Shown piece by piece: positions 43,281 to 50,941 of a stretch of 64,000 nucleotides of DNA; position 1 is the stretch's first letter, and every line of letters begins with the position of its first letter. Made by a program: the position numbers and the translations under genes. Under the pieces are notes generated by a model. The model had not been told where the DNA came from. It searched no databases and saw nothing but the letters and a program-made list of their open reading frames with translations. The DNA is taken from NCBI RefSeq assembly GCF_014701095.1, contig NZ_AP023439.1:2158001-2222000 (forward strand). The letters run 5' to 3'. The DNA comes from Streptomyces tuirus (GTDB taxonomy: Bacteria; Actinomycetota; Actinomycetes; Streptomycetales; Streptomycetaceae).

Positions 43281-44711
43281 ATGTCCCCCGAACTCATCTC
43301 GATCCTCGTCCTCGTCGTGGTGTTCGTCATCGCCACCACCCGTTCCGTCAACATGGGCGCGCTGGCCTTCGCCGCCGCGTTCGCCGTCGGGGGGCTGGTC
43401 GCGGACCTCGACGCCGACGGCATCTTCGCCGGGTTCCCCGGTGACCTGTTCGTCGTCCTCGTGGGCGTCACGTACCTCTTCGCGATCGCCCGCGCCAACG
43501 GCACCACCGACTGGCTGGTGCACGCCGCGGTCCGGCTCGTGCGGGGGCGGGTGGCGCTCATCCCCTGGGTGATGTTCGCCCTGACCGGCGCGCTCACGGC
43601 CATCGGCGCGGTCAGCCCGGCCGCCGTGGCGATCGTCGCCCCGATCGCCCTGAGCTTCGCCGCGCGCTACGGGATCAGCCCGCTGCTGATGGGCGCGATG
43701 GTCGTCCACGGCGCCCAGGCCGGCGGCTTCTCCCCGATCAGCATCTACGGCTCGATCGTCAACGGCATCGTGGAACGCGAGAAGCTCCCGGGCAACGAGG
43801 TCGTCCTGTTCCTGGCGTCTCTCGCGGCGAACCTGGTGATCGCGGCGGTGGTGTTCGTGCTGTGCGGGGGGCTGAAGCTGTGGGCGCGGGGGGCGGTGAC
43901 CGAAGGCGACAGCACTGCCGGCGACCCGACCGGGGCAACGGGCGGCTCCGCACCGGCAGCGGGCAGTTCGGCCCCGGCCGCAAGCAGTTCGGTTCCCGCC
44001 GCGGGCAGTCCTGCCGCTGAGGCGGCACCGGGGGGCGCGGCGGCACCCGGCAGCGCCCAGTTGCGGACCCGCCCCGCCCCGGCCACTCCCGCCGCGAGCC
44101 CGGAAGAAGCCCGCCTCACCCCGGCCCGCTCAGCCACCCTCGCCTCTCTCCTGGCCCTGGTCGTCGCCGTCCTGGTCTTCGACCTCGATGCCGGACTGAC
44201 AGCCATCACCCTCGCCGTCCTCCTCAGCACCGCCTGGCCGAAGGACAGCCGCAAGGCGACCGGCCAGATCGCCTGGCCCACCGTCCTCCTCATCTGCGGC
44301 GTCCTCACCTACGTCGGCGTCCTCGACGAGATGGGCACCATCACCTGGGCCGGCGAGGGCGTCGGCGGCATCGGCGTCCCCCTCCTCGCGGCCCTCCTGC
44401 TCTGCTACATCGGCGCCCTGGTCTCCGCGTTCGCCTCCTCCGTGGGGATCATGGGCGCCCTGATCCCGCTGGCCGTGCCGTTCCTGGAGCGGGGCGAGAT
44501 CGGCGCGATCGGCATGATCGCCGCGCTCGCCGTGTCGGCGACCGTCGTGGACGTGAGCCCGTTCTCCACCAACGGCGCCCTCGTCCTGGCCGCCGCCCCG
44601 GACGTGGACCGCGAGCGTTTCTTCCGGCAGCTGATGGTGTACGGAGGGATTGTGGTGGCGGTCGTACCGGCGGCGGCCTGGCTGGTGATGGTCGTCCCCG
44701 GCTGGGGATGA
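43281..44711 (+). CDS. matC: MatC-like dicarboxylate (malonate) carrier
   Basis: A 476-residue membrane protein with about twelve spans, matching the dicarboxylate-carrier MatC N-terminal pattern (GGLVADLDADGIFAGFPGDLFVVLVGVTYLFAIARANGTTDWL by pattern) and two ion-transporter-like signature loops (GAVSPAAVAIVAPIALSFAARYGISPLLMG and VVDVSPFSTNGALVLAAAPD). Residues about 215-280 are an Ala/Ser/Pro/Gly-rich insert with PAAGS-type repeats in a cytoplasmic loop. It should import malonate or a related diacid for the synthetase encoded 57 bp downstream. The ATG at 43281 follows GGGAG. Confidence 0.8.
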   Translation: MSPELISILVLVVVFVIATTRSVNMGALAFAAAFAVGGLVADLDADGIFAGFPGDLFVVLVGVTYLFAIARANGTTDWLVHAAVRLVRGRVALIPWVMFALTGALTAIGAVSPAAVAIVAPIALSFAARYGISPLLMGAMVVHGAQAGGFSPISIYGSIVNGIVEREKLPGNEVVLFLASLAANLVIAAVVFVLCGGLKLWARGAVTEGDSTAGDPTGATGGSAPAAGSSAPAASSSVPAAGSPAAEAAPGGAAAPGSAQLRTRPAPATPAASPEEARLTPARSATLASLLALVVAVLVFDLDAGLTAITLAVLLSTAWPKDSRKATGQIAWPTVLLICGVLTYVGVLDEMGTITWAGEGVGGIGVPLLAALLLCYIGALVSAFASSVGIMGALIPLAVPFLERGEIGAIGMIAALAVSATVVDVSPFSTNGALVLAAAPDVDRERFFRQLMVYGGIVVAVVPAAAWLVMVVPGWG

Positions 44712-44768
44712 CCCGGCCGGGTCCACCGCCCACGGACAACGCAGGCAACAGTCAAGGAGATGTGACGC

Positions 44769-46226
44769 GTGCCCCCTCTCTTCCCGGCCCTGACCGACAG
44801 CCCGGCAGGCAGCCCGGCCGACAGCCCGGCCCTCCGGTTCGGCGAGCGCTCCCTCACCTACGCGCAGCTCGCCGCCGCTGCCGGAGCGCTCACGGGCCGC
44901 ATCGGCGGAGCCACGCGGGTCGCCGTCTGGGCGACGCCCACGATGGAGACGGCCGTCGCCGTGGTCGCCGCGCTGCTGGCCGGAGTCCCGGCCGTGCCCC
45001 TCAACCCCAAGTCCGGTGAGAAGGAACTCGGGCACATCCTGTCCGACAGCGCCCCCGACCTCGTGCTCACCGCCCCCGACGACCTGCTCCCCGCACCCCT
45101 GCGGGACCTGACCCGCGTCGACGTCGACGTGCACGCCACCGGCCCGGCCCCCGAGGACCGCGCCGCGGACGAGGACCCGGCCCTGGTCGTCTACACCTCC
45201 GGCACCACCGGCCCGCCCAAGGGAGCCGTCATCCCGCGCCGGGCCGTCGCGAGCACCCTGGACGCGCTGGCCGACGCCTGGCAGTGGACCGGCGACGACG
45301 TCCTCGTCCACGCACTGCCGCTGTTCCATGTGCACGGCCTGGTCCTGGGCACCCTCGGCCCGCTGCGCCGCGGCGGATCGGTGCGGCATCTGGGCCGCTT
45401 CAGCACCCAGGGCGTGGCGCGCGAGCTGAACAGTGGCGCGACCATGCTGTTCGGCGTGCCGACGATGTACCACCGCATCGCCGAGGCCGTGACGAGCGAT
45501 CCGGACCTGGTGAAGGCGCTGACCGGGGCCCGGCTGCTGGTCTCCGGTTCCGCCGCGCTGCCCGTGCACGACCACGGCCGGATCGCGACCGCGACCGGGC
45601 GGCGGGTGATCGAGCGGTACGGCATGACGGAGACGCTGATGAACACCAGCGTCCGTGCCGACGGCGAGGCCCGCCCGGGCACGGTCGGCGTGCCGCTGCC
45701 GGGCGTGGAGCTGCGGCTGGTCGAGGAGGACGGCTCGGAGGTCACCGCGTACGACGGGGAGACGGTCGGCGAGATCCAGGTGCGCGGGACGAACCTGTTC
45801 ACCGAGTACCTCAACCGCCCCGACGCGACCGCCGCCGCCTTCACCGCCGACGGCTGGTTCCGCACCGGCGACATGGCGGTGCGCGACCCCGACGGCTATG
45901 TCCGGATCGTCGGCCGCAAGGCCACCGACCTGATCAAGAGCGGCGGTTACAAGATCGGGGCCGGTGAGATCGAGAACGCGCTCCTCGAACACCCCGGAGT
46001 GCGGGAGGCGGCCGTCACCGGGGAGCCGGACGCCGATCTGGGCGAGCGGATCGTCGCGTGGATCGTGCCGGCGGATCCCCAGGCACCGCCCGCGCTGGAG
46101 GAGCTGGCGGACCATGTGGCGCAGCGGCTCGCGCCGCACAAGCGGCCGCGGGTCGTGCACCACCTGGACGCGCTGCCCCGCAACGACATGGGCAAGATCA
46201 TGAAGCGGGCGCTGGCCCATGGCTGA
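44769..46226 (+). CDS. matB: malonyl-CoA synthetase
   Basis: A 485-residue acyl-CoA synthetase of the ANL superfamily. ATP motif YTSGTTGPPKGA (near residue 144), the aromatic/adenine motif RYGMTETLMNTSVRADG, the hinge and A8 motif DLIKSGGYKIGAGEIE, and the catalytic lysine in NDMGKIMKRAL are all present. The size and gene neighbours match S. coelicolor MatB (from memory SCO2444), which turns malonate or methylmalonate plus CoA and ATP into malonyl-CoA or methylmalonyl-CoA. GTG 44769 follows AAGGAG. It overlaps the carboxyltransferase gene by 8 bp. Confidence 0.9.
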   Translation: MPPLFPALTDSPAGSPADSPALRFGERSLTYAQLAAAAGALTGRIGGATRVAVWATPTMETAVAVVAALLAGVPAVPLNPKSGEKELGHILSDSAPDLVLTAPDDLLPAPLRDLTRVDVDVHATGPAPEDRAADEDPALVVYTSGTTGPPKGAVIPRRAVASTLDALADAWQWTGDDVLVHALPLFHVHGLVLGTLGPLRRGGSVRHLGRFSTQGVARELNSGATMLFGVPTMYHRIAEAVTSDPDLVKALTGARLLVSGSAALPVHDHGRIATATGRRVIERYGMTETLMNTSVRADGEARPGTVGVPLPGVELRLVEEDGSEVTAYDGETVGEIQVRGTNLFTEYLNRPDATAAAFTADGWFRTGDMAVRDPDGYVRIVGRKATDLIKSGGYKIGAGEIENALLEHPGVREAAVTGEPDADLGERIVAWIVPADPQAPPALEELADHVAQRLAPHKRPRVVHHLDALPRNDMGKIMKRALAHG

Positions 46227-47559
46227 ACGCCTCTCCGCGCGCGAGGTCGTCACCGCCCTCGCCGACGACGCCACCTTCGCCGAACTCCCCGCCCCGGCAC
46301 GGCAGTCGCGGCCCGACGGCCCACTGGCCTGGCCGGGCTACGACGACTCCCTCGCCCGGGCCGCCGAACGCACCGGCGAGCAGGAGTCCGTGGTCTGCGG
46401 CACCGCCCGCGTCGGCGGCGTGCGGGCCGTGCTGATCGCGTTCGAGTTCGGCTTCCTCGGCGGCTCCCTCGGCCGGCGCACCGGCGACCGGCTGGAGGCG
46501 GCGTACGCCTACGCCCGAGAGCGGCGCTTCCCCGTGGTGCCCCTGGTGGCGACGGGCGGCAGCCGCATGCAGGAGGGCATGCTCGCGCTGACCCAACTCC
46601 AGCGGGTGGCCCGCCAGTCGGCGCTCACCCGGGAAGCCGGTCTCGCGCAGGTCGCGGTCCTGCGCGACCCGACGACCGGGGGCGGCTGGGCCACCCTGGG
46701 CGCGGGCGCGGACGTGGTGCTCGCGCTGCCCGGGGCCCAGGTCGGCTTCGCCGGGTCCCGGGTGCGGCCCGCGGACGCCGACCCGGCGGCGTACACGGCC
46801 GAGGCGCAGGTCGCCGCCGGGGCGGCGGACGCGGTCGTACGGCCTCAGGAACTGCGCGAAACGCTCGGGCGATGGCTGCGGCTGCTGACCTGCCCCTCCA
46901 CGACGCCCGCCCCGCCGCCCGAACCGCTCGGCGAGTCCGCGGTCCTGCCCGTCACCGGCTGGGACGCCGTCCGCCGGGCCCGTTCCCCGCAACGGCCGCG
47001 CGCAGGGGCCTACTTGGACGCCTACTTCACCGAGAGGGCGGAGATCAGCGGCGACCGCTGCGGCGGCACCGACCCGGACGGCATGCTGTGCGGCTTCGGC
47101 ACGCACGAGGGCCGCACGGTCGCCTACGCCGCGCAGACCGGGACCGCGACCCGCCCCGCCGGATACCGCACCGCCGCCCGGCTGATCCGCCTCGCGGACC
47201 GGCTCGGCGTCCCGGTGCTGACCCTGGTGGACACCCCGGGCGCGGCCAACGACGCGGAGGCGGAGCGGCAGGGCGCGGGCGCGGCCATCGCCGACCTGTT
47301 CGGCGCGGTCGCGAGCGCCCGCACCCCGGTGACCACGCTGGTGATCGGCGAGGGGGGCTCGGGAGGCGCCCTGGCCCTGGCCGCCCCCGGCAACACCTGG
47401 GCCACACCCGACAGCTACTTCTCGGTGATCGCGCCGGAACTGGCCGCGGCCATCCTCAAACGGCCCCCGCGCGAGGTGGAGTCGACAGCGGACCAACTCC
47501 GCATCCGGCCGCAGGACCTGGTGGAGCTGGGGGTGATCCGGGGGACCGTCGGTGGGTGA
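46219..47559 (+). CDS. fused acyl-CoA carboxyltransferase (AccD-AccA-like)
   Basis: A 446-residue crotonase-fold protein with two carboxyltransferase halves in one chain. The N-terminal half has AYARERRFPVVPLVATGGSRMQEG and LRDPTTGGGWATLGAGADVVLA (AccD/MdcD-like). The C-terminal half has GFGTHEGRTVAYAAQTG, VPVLTLVDTPGAANDAEAERQG and LVIGEGGSGGALALAAPG (AccA/MdcE-like). There is no zinc ribbon, biotin carboxylase or biotin carrier gene here. It lies with MatB and the malonate carrier, so it may use malonyl-CoA made by MatB as carboxyl donor or decarboxylate it. This partnership is inference. Confidence 0.8.
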   Translation: MAERLSAREVVTALADDATFAELPAPARQSRPDGPLAWPGYDDSLARAAERTGEQESVVCGTARVGGVRAVLIAFEFGFLGGSLGRRTGDRLEAAYAYARERRFPVVPLVATGGSRMQEGMLALTQLQRVARQSALTREAGLAQVAVLRDPTTGGGWATLGAGADVVLALPGAQVGFAGSRVRPADADPAAYTAEAQVAAGAADAVVRPQELRETLGRWLRLLTCPSTTPAPPPEPLGESAVLPVTGWDAVRRARSPQRPRAGAYLDAYFTERAEISGDRCGGTDPDGMLCGFGTHEGRTVAYAAQTGTATRPAGYRTAARLIRLADRLGVPVLTLVDTPGAANDAEAERQGAGAAIADLFGAVASARTPVTTLVIGEGGSGGALALAAPGNTWATPDSYFSVIAPELAAAILKRPPREVESTADQLRIRPQDLVELGVIRGTVGG

Positions 47560-47640
47560 GTTCGGTGAATGCCCTCGGCGCCATCAAGTACCGTCCGTCA
47601 CAATGGTGCTGCCCAGCGCATGCGAACGTACGGGGGTGTC

Positions 47641-48012
47641 GTGGACGGGTTGGTCGAGTTCAGGACCGGAGACGGGGCCGTGGTCGCGGTCGAGGCGGTG
47701 GAGGAGCGGTCCGGCTCCCGTCTGGTCTCCCGCGGTGACGGCACGGTTCAGGCGGCCCGCACCTTCGAGGGCGCCCTGGACGGGGTGCGGGCCGCGGCCG
47801 AGTCCGCGCTGCGCGTCTTCCGGGACGGCTCGCTGAGACCGGACGGCGTGGAGATCGAGTTCGGGGTGAAACTGGCCGCCGAGACGGGCGCGTTCATCGC
47901 CAAGGGCACCGCCGAGGGGCACTTGGTGGTCAAGCTGACCTGGTCCCCGTCCAAGCCGGAGGCCGCCGCATCGGATGCCGCGTCCGCCCCGGGGGCCGGC
48001 GCCGCCTCATGA
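47641..48012 (+). CDS. TCO1 (trypsin-co-occurring) domain protein, CU044_2847-like
   Basis: A 123-residue protein with the pattern VEFRTGDGAVVAVEAVEE, FEGALDGVRAAAESAL, and VEIEFGVKLAAETGAFIAKG followed by LVVKLTW, which matches the small domain found next to trypsin-like genes of conflict systems. A Pro/Ala/Ser tail follows. GTG 47641 is preferred; an ATG at 47620 would add seven residues. It overlaps the protease gene by 4 bp, so the two are made together. It probably binds or regulates the trypsin-VMAP protein. Confidence 0.75.
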   Translation: MDGLVEFRTGDGAVVAVEAVEERSGSRLVSRGDGTVQAARTFEGALDGVRAAAESALRVFRDGSLRPDGVEIEFGVKLAAETGAFIAKGTAEGHLVVKLTWSPSKPEAAASDAASAPGAGAAS

Positions 48013-49733
48013 ACAGCGCCGTGGACAGCGCAGCGACGAGCGCTCTGAACAGCGCCGAGTGGCACGCCCGGATCGAGTTACGGGGCCGGGTGGCCGGAGC
48101 GGGCTTCCTGGTCACCCCGAGCACGGTGCTGACGTGCGCCCATGTCGTGGGCGACGGCGAGGACCTGACGGTGACCTTCACCGAGCGGCCCGGGACCCCC
48201 GCTGTCCCGGCCCGCGTCGTCGCGCACGGCGGCTGGAGCGGCGGCGTCACCGACCCCGGCGACCTGGCCGTGCTGGAGCTGGACCGGGAGATGCCGATGG
48301 CCCCGGCCGCGCTGGCCCCGGTCGACGCGGCGCACGGCCCGGCGGCCCGCAGGCTCGTCGTCTACGGCTTCCCGGACGGCTGGGACGAGGGCACCCTCAC
48401 CGAATGCCGGGTCACCGCGGCGCAGTTGATCAGACGCGAGTGGCTCCAGCTGGAGGCCTGGCACCAGGGCGGCCAGCCCCTGGCCCCCGGCTTCAGCGGG
48501 GCCGCCGTCACCCTGGCCGACACCGGCGAGGTCGTCGGCATGGTCACGGCCGACTCCGGCAGCGGCGAGGTGCGCACCGGCCGGATGATGCCCACCCAGG
48601 TCATGGCCCGCTACTGGCCGGACCTGCAGAGCCTGGTCCCCACCTCCGACCACACCAGTGCCGACCGGGCCCGGCTGCGCGCCCTGGTCGAGAAGGCGGC
48701 CCGCGCCGGCCTGGACTGCGACCCGGCGCGGCTGTACACGGCGGCGGCCGACCCGTTCGACCCCGCGCCGCCCGAGGAGGGGTTCGACTCGCTGTGGTCG
48801 GCGGCCCTGTTCGTGCTGTGCGAACTCGACGGCCCGGGCGCCGCCCGCACCGTCGCCCGGTTCGCCGACCGGCTCCAGGAACTGCTGCGGGCCCCGGCGG
48901 TGGAGCCGTCGGCGCCCGACTGGTCGCCGATCCTGGTGGAGCTCGGGCACAGCGGGGCGGGCGACGGCCTGGTCCGGGTCGAGGTGTCCGCGTACAGCGA
49001 AGGGCGGCGGCATCCGGTCGAGTCCGGCACGGTCGAGCAGCACCGGCTGCACGCGTACGTGCAGGAGGGGATCGAGGCGGCCTTCCGCTATCTGACGCCC
49101 GGCGCGGACGAGTTGGTGGCGTTCGCGCTGCCGCGGGACTGGCTGGACTGGCCGGTCGACCGCTGGGAGAGCGGCCCGGACGACGACACGCCGCTCGGCT
49201 GCGTCTACCCGCTGGTCGTCACCGACCACGCCCGCCGCAAGGCCAGCACCCGGCATGTGCTGACCCGGGCGTGGAAGCGCCTGGACTCCTGGCCGGGAGC
49301 GCGGATGCACCGGGTCGAGTGCGGCGGCCCGGAGGAGCCCGGGCGGCTGAGGTTGCGGCTGCGGCAGCGCGACGCGTGTCTCGCCGGATTCGGTGCCGCC
49401 CCGGCCGCCGCCCGCACCCGGGCCCACTTCGACATCTCGCTCGCCGCTCCGGCCCCGGTGATCGTGTGGTCGCGGGGCGGCTGCGGCTCCGGGCAGGAGG
49501 AGTGCGCCGGGGCGGACGGCTGCACCGGCAAGGCGTTCCTCGACGCGCTCGACGCCCATGTGAGGGCCGTACCGCCCGCCGAACTCCCGCGTCACGTCCT
49601 CGCGTTGCGCGAGGAGGCGCTCGCCGAGGAGGACCACTGGGCGCACGGCATCCAGCTGCTCTGGGACGACCCGCGGCTCTTCGCCGACCCGCACGCCGTC
49701 ACCGCCGCGCACGCGAGGTCGCCGGTGGCCTGA
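48009..49733 (+). CDS. trypsin-like protease fused to a VMAP C-terminal domain
   Basis: A 574-residue protein. Residues 15-215 form a trypsin-fold domain with His45 (LTCAHVVG), Asp85 (GDLAVLEL) and Ser163 (PGFSGAAVT), all intact; there is no signal peptide. Residues about 215-300 are a helical linker. The C-terminal part (about 300-574) matches the vWA-MoxR-associated-protein domain: FALPRDWLDWPVDRWE, YPLVVTDHARRKAS, WSRGGCGSGQEECAG. In ternary vWA-MoxR-VMAP systems the VMAP subunit carries the effector, here a protease. It lies upstream of the MoxR and vWA-type genes. Confidence 0.8.
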   Translation: MNSAVDSAATSALNSAEWHARIELRGRVAGAGFLVTPSTVLTCAHVVGDGEDLTVTFTERPGTPAVPARVVAHGGWSGGVTDPGDLAVLELDREMPMAPAALAPVDAAHGPAARRLVVYGFPDGWDEGTLTECRVTAAQLIRREWLQLEAWHQGGQPLAPGFSGAAVTLADTGEVVGMVTADSGSGEVRTGRMMPTQVMARYWPDLQSLVPTSDHTSADRARLRALVEKAARAGLDCDPARLYTAAADPFDPAPPEEGFDSLWSAALFVLCELDGPGAARTVARFADRLQELLRAPAVEPSAPDWSPILVELGHSGAGDGLVRVEVSAYSEGRRHPVESGTVEQHRLHAYVQEGIEAAFRYLTPGADELVAFALPRDWLDWPVDRWESGPDDDTPLGCVYPLVVTDHARRKASTRHVLTRAWKRLDSWPGARMHRVECGGPEEPGRLRLRLRQRDACLAGFGAAPAAARTRAHFDISLAAPAPVIVWSRGGCGSGQEECAGADGCTGKAFLDALDAHVRAVPPAELPRHVLALREEALAEEDHWAHGIQLLWDDPRLFADPHAVTAAHARSPVA

Positions 49734-49736
49734 CCC

Positions 49737-49898
49737 ACCCGCACGCGACGCGCCCCGGAAGACACCCACCCGCAACGCACCCCACGAAACACCCACACGC
49801 GACACGCCCCGGCAACACCCGCCCGCGACGCCCCTCGCGAAACACCCGCCCGCGACGCGCCTCGAGAAACACCCTGCACGCGACGCGCCCCGAGAAGC
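49737..49898 (+). repeat. six-unit 27-bp tandem repeat between VMAP and MoxR genes
   Basis: Units start at 49737, 49764, 49791, 49817, 49844 and 49871 (27, 27, 26, 27, 27 and 28 bp) with consensus ACCCGCNCGCGACGCGCCCC-GNGAAAC; a seventh copy is cut short at 49899. There are no unrelated spacers, so it is a minisatellite, not a CRISPR. It fills the 200-bp gap within the operon. Confidence 0.8.
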
Positions 49899-49933
49899 AC
49901 CCGCACGAAAACGGAGAGCGGAGACCACCCCCC

Positions 49934-50941
49934 ATGCCGCACTGGTCCGTCTACACCGGCCGCAGCGAGCCGCACGACGGCATCGACGATCTGCCCGCCC
50001 CGCCGCCCTGGCGTGCCTTCGACGGCGGGCCGGCCCTGCCGCCGCCGCACGAGGGCGACGACGCGACGGCCGTCTCCCCCGACCGCGTGCACCGGGCGAA
50101 GTCGTACGTCGCCGGCGAGGAGAGCGTCCGGCTCGTCAACGCCGCGCTCTGTCTGCGCCGCCCTCTGCTCGTCACCGGCCCGCCCGGCACGGGCAAGTCG
50201 TCCCTCGCCTACGCGGTGGCGCGCGAGCTGCGGCTCGGCCCGGTGCTGCGCTGGAACATCACCAGCCGCAGCTCGCTGGCGGACGGCCTCTACCAGTACG
50301 ACCCGCTGTCCCGGCTGTACGCGGCCCGACAGGGGCAGGAGGGGCCCGGCGGTGTCGAGGACCACCTGCGCCTCGGCCCGCTCGGCACCGCCCTGCTCCC
50401 CTACGACCGGCCCCGCGCGCTGCTCGTCGACGAGATCGACAAGAGCGACCTCGACCTGCCGAACGACCTGCTGAACGTCCTGGAGGAGGGCCAGTACGAG
50501 ATCCCGGAGCTGGCCCGTGCCGCCCGGCACTCCGGCGACGGCGCGGCCGAGGTCCTCGCCGACGGCACGGACACGCCGGTCGCCGTCCGCCGTGGCCGGG
50601 TCCGCTGCCGGGCCTTTCCGTTCGTCGTGCTGACCAGCAACGGGGAGCGCGAGTTCCCACCCGCCTTCCTGCGCCGCTGCGTCCGACTGAAGCTGCGCCG
50701 CCCCGGGCGGGACCAGCTCACCCACATCGTCCGGGCCCATCTGGACACGCCGAGCGGTGACGCGGACCGCCTGATCAGCCGCTTCCTGGAGCGGGCCGCC
50801 GGCGGCGAACTGGCCACCGACCAGCTGCTGAACGCCCTCTACCTCACAGGAGTGGCGGGCCTGGACGCCGACTCGCGCGACGACCTCGCCGAGCAGCTGA
50901 TGCCGTACCTCAGCGCGGCGGCCGACGGCGATGGCTTCTGA
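49934..50941 (+). CDS. MoxR-type AAA+ ATPase
   Basis: A 335-residue ATPase: Walker A GPPGTGKSS (residues 82-90), Walker B ALLVDEIDK (Asp166, Glu167), sensor-1 VLTSNGERE, arginine finger FLRRCVRLKL, and a helical lid. An insert between Walker B and sensor 1 (EIPELARAARHSGDGAAEVLADG) matches MoxR proteins of ternary systems. It would remodel its partners with ATP. It overlaps the large vWA-type gene by 11 bp and lies 200 bp after the protease-VMAP gene. Confidence 0.85.
   Translation: MPHWSVYTGRSEPHDGIDDLPAPPPWRAFDGGPALPPPHEGDDATAVSPDRVHRAKSYVAGEESVRLVNAALCLRRPLLVTGPPGTGKSSLAYAVARELRLGPVLRWNITSRSSLADGLYQYDPLSRLYAARQGQEGPGGVEDHLRLGPLGTALLPYDRPRALLVDEIDKSDLDLPNDLLNVLEEGQYEIPELARAARHSGDGAAEVLADGTDTPVAVRRGRVRCRAFPFVVLTSNGEREFPPAFLRRCVRLKLRRPGRDQLTHIVRAHLDTPSGDADRLISRFLERAAGGELATDQLLNALYLTGVAGLDADSRDDLAEQLMPYLSAAADGDGF

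Noticed and set aside
49737-49915. Regular repeats considered as a CRISPR array
   Set aside because: Units are contiguous and degenerate with no unique spacers, and no cas genes are present.
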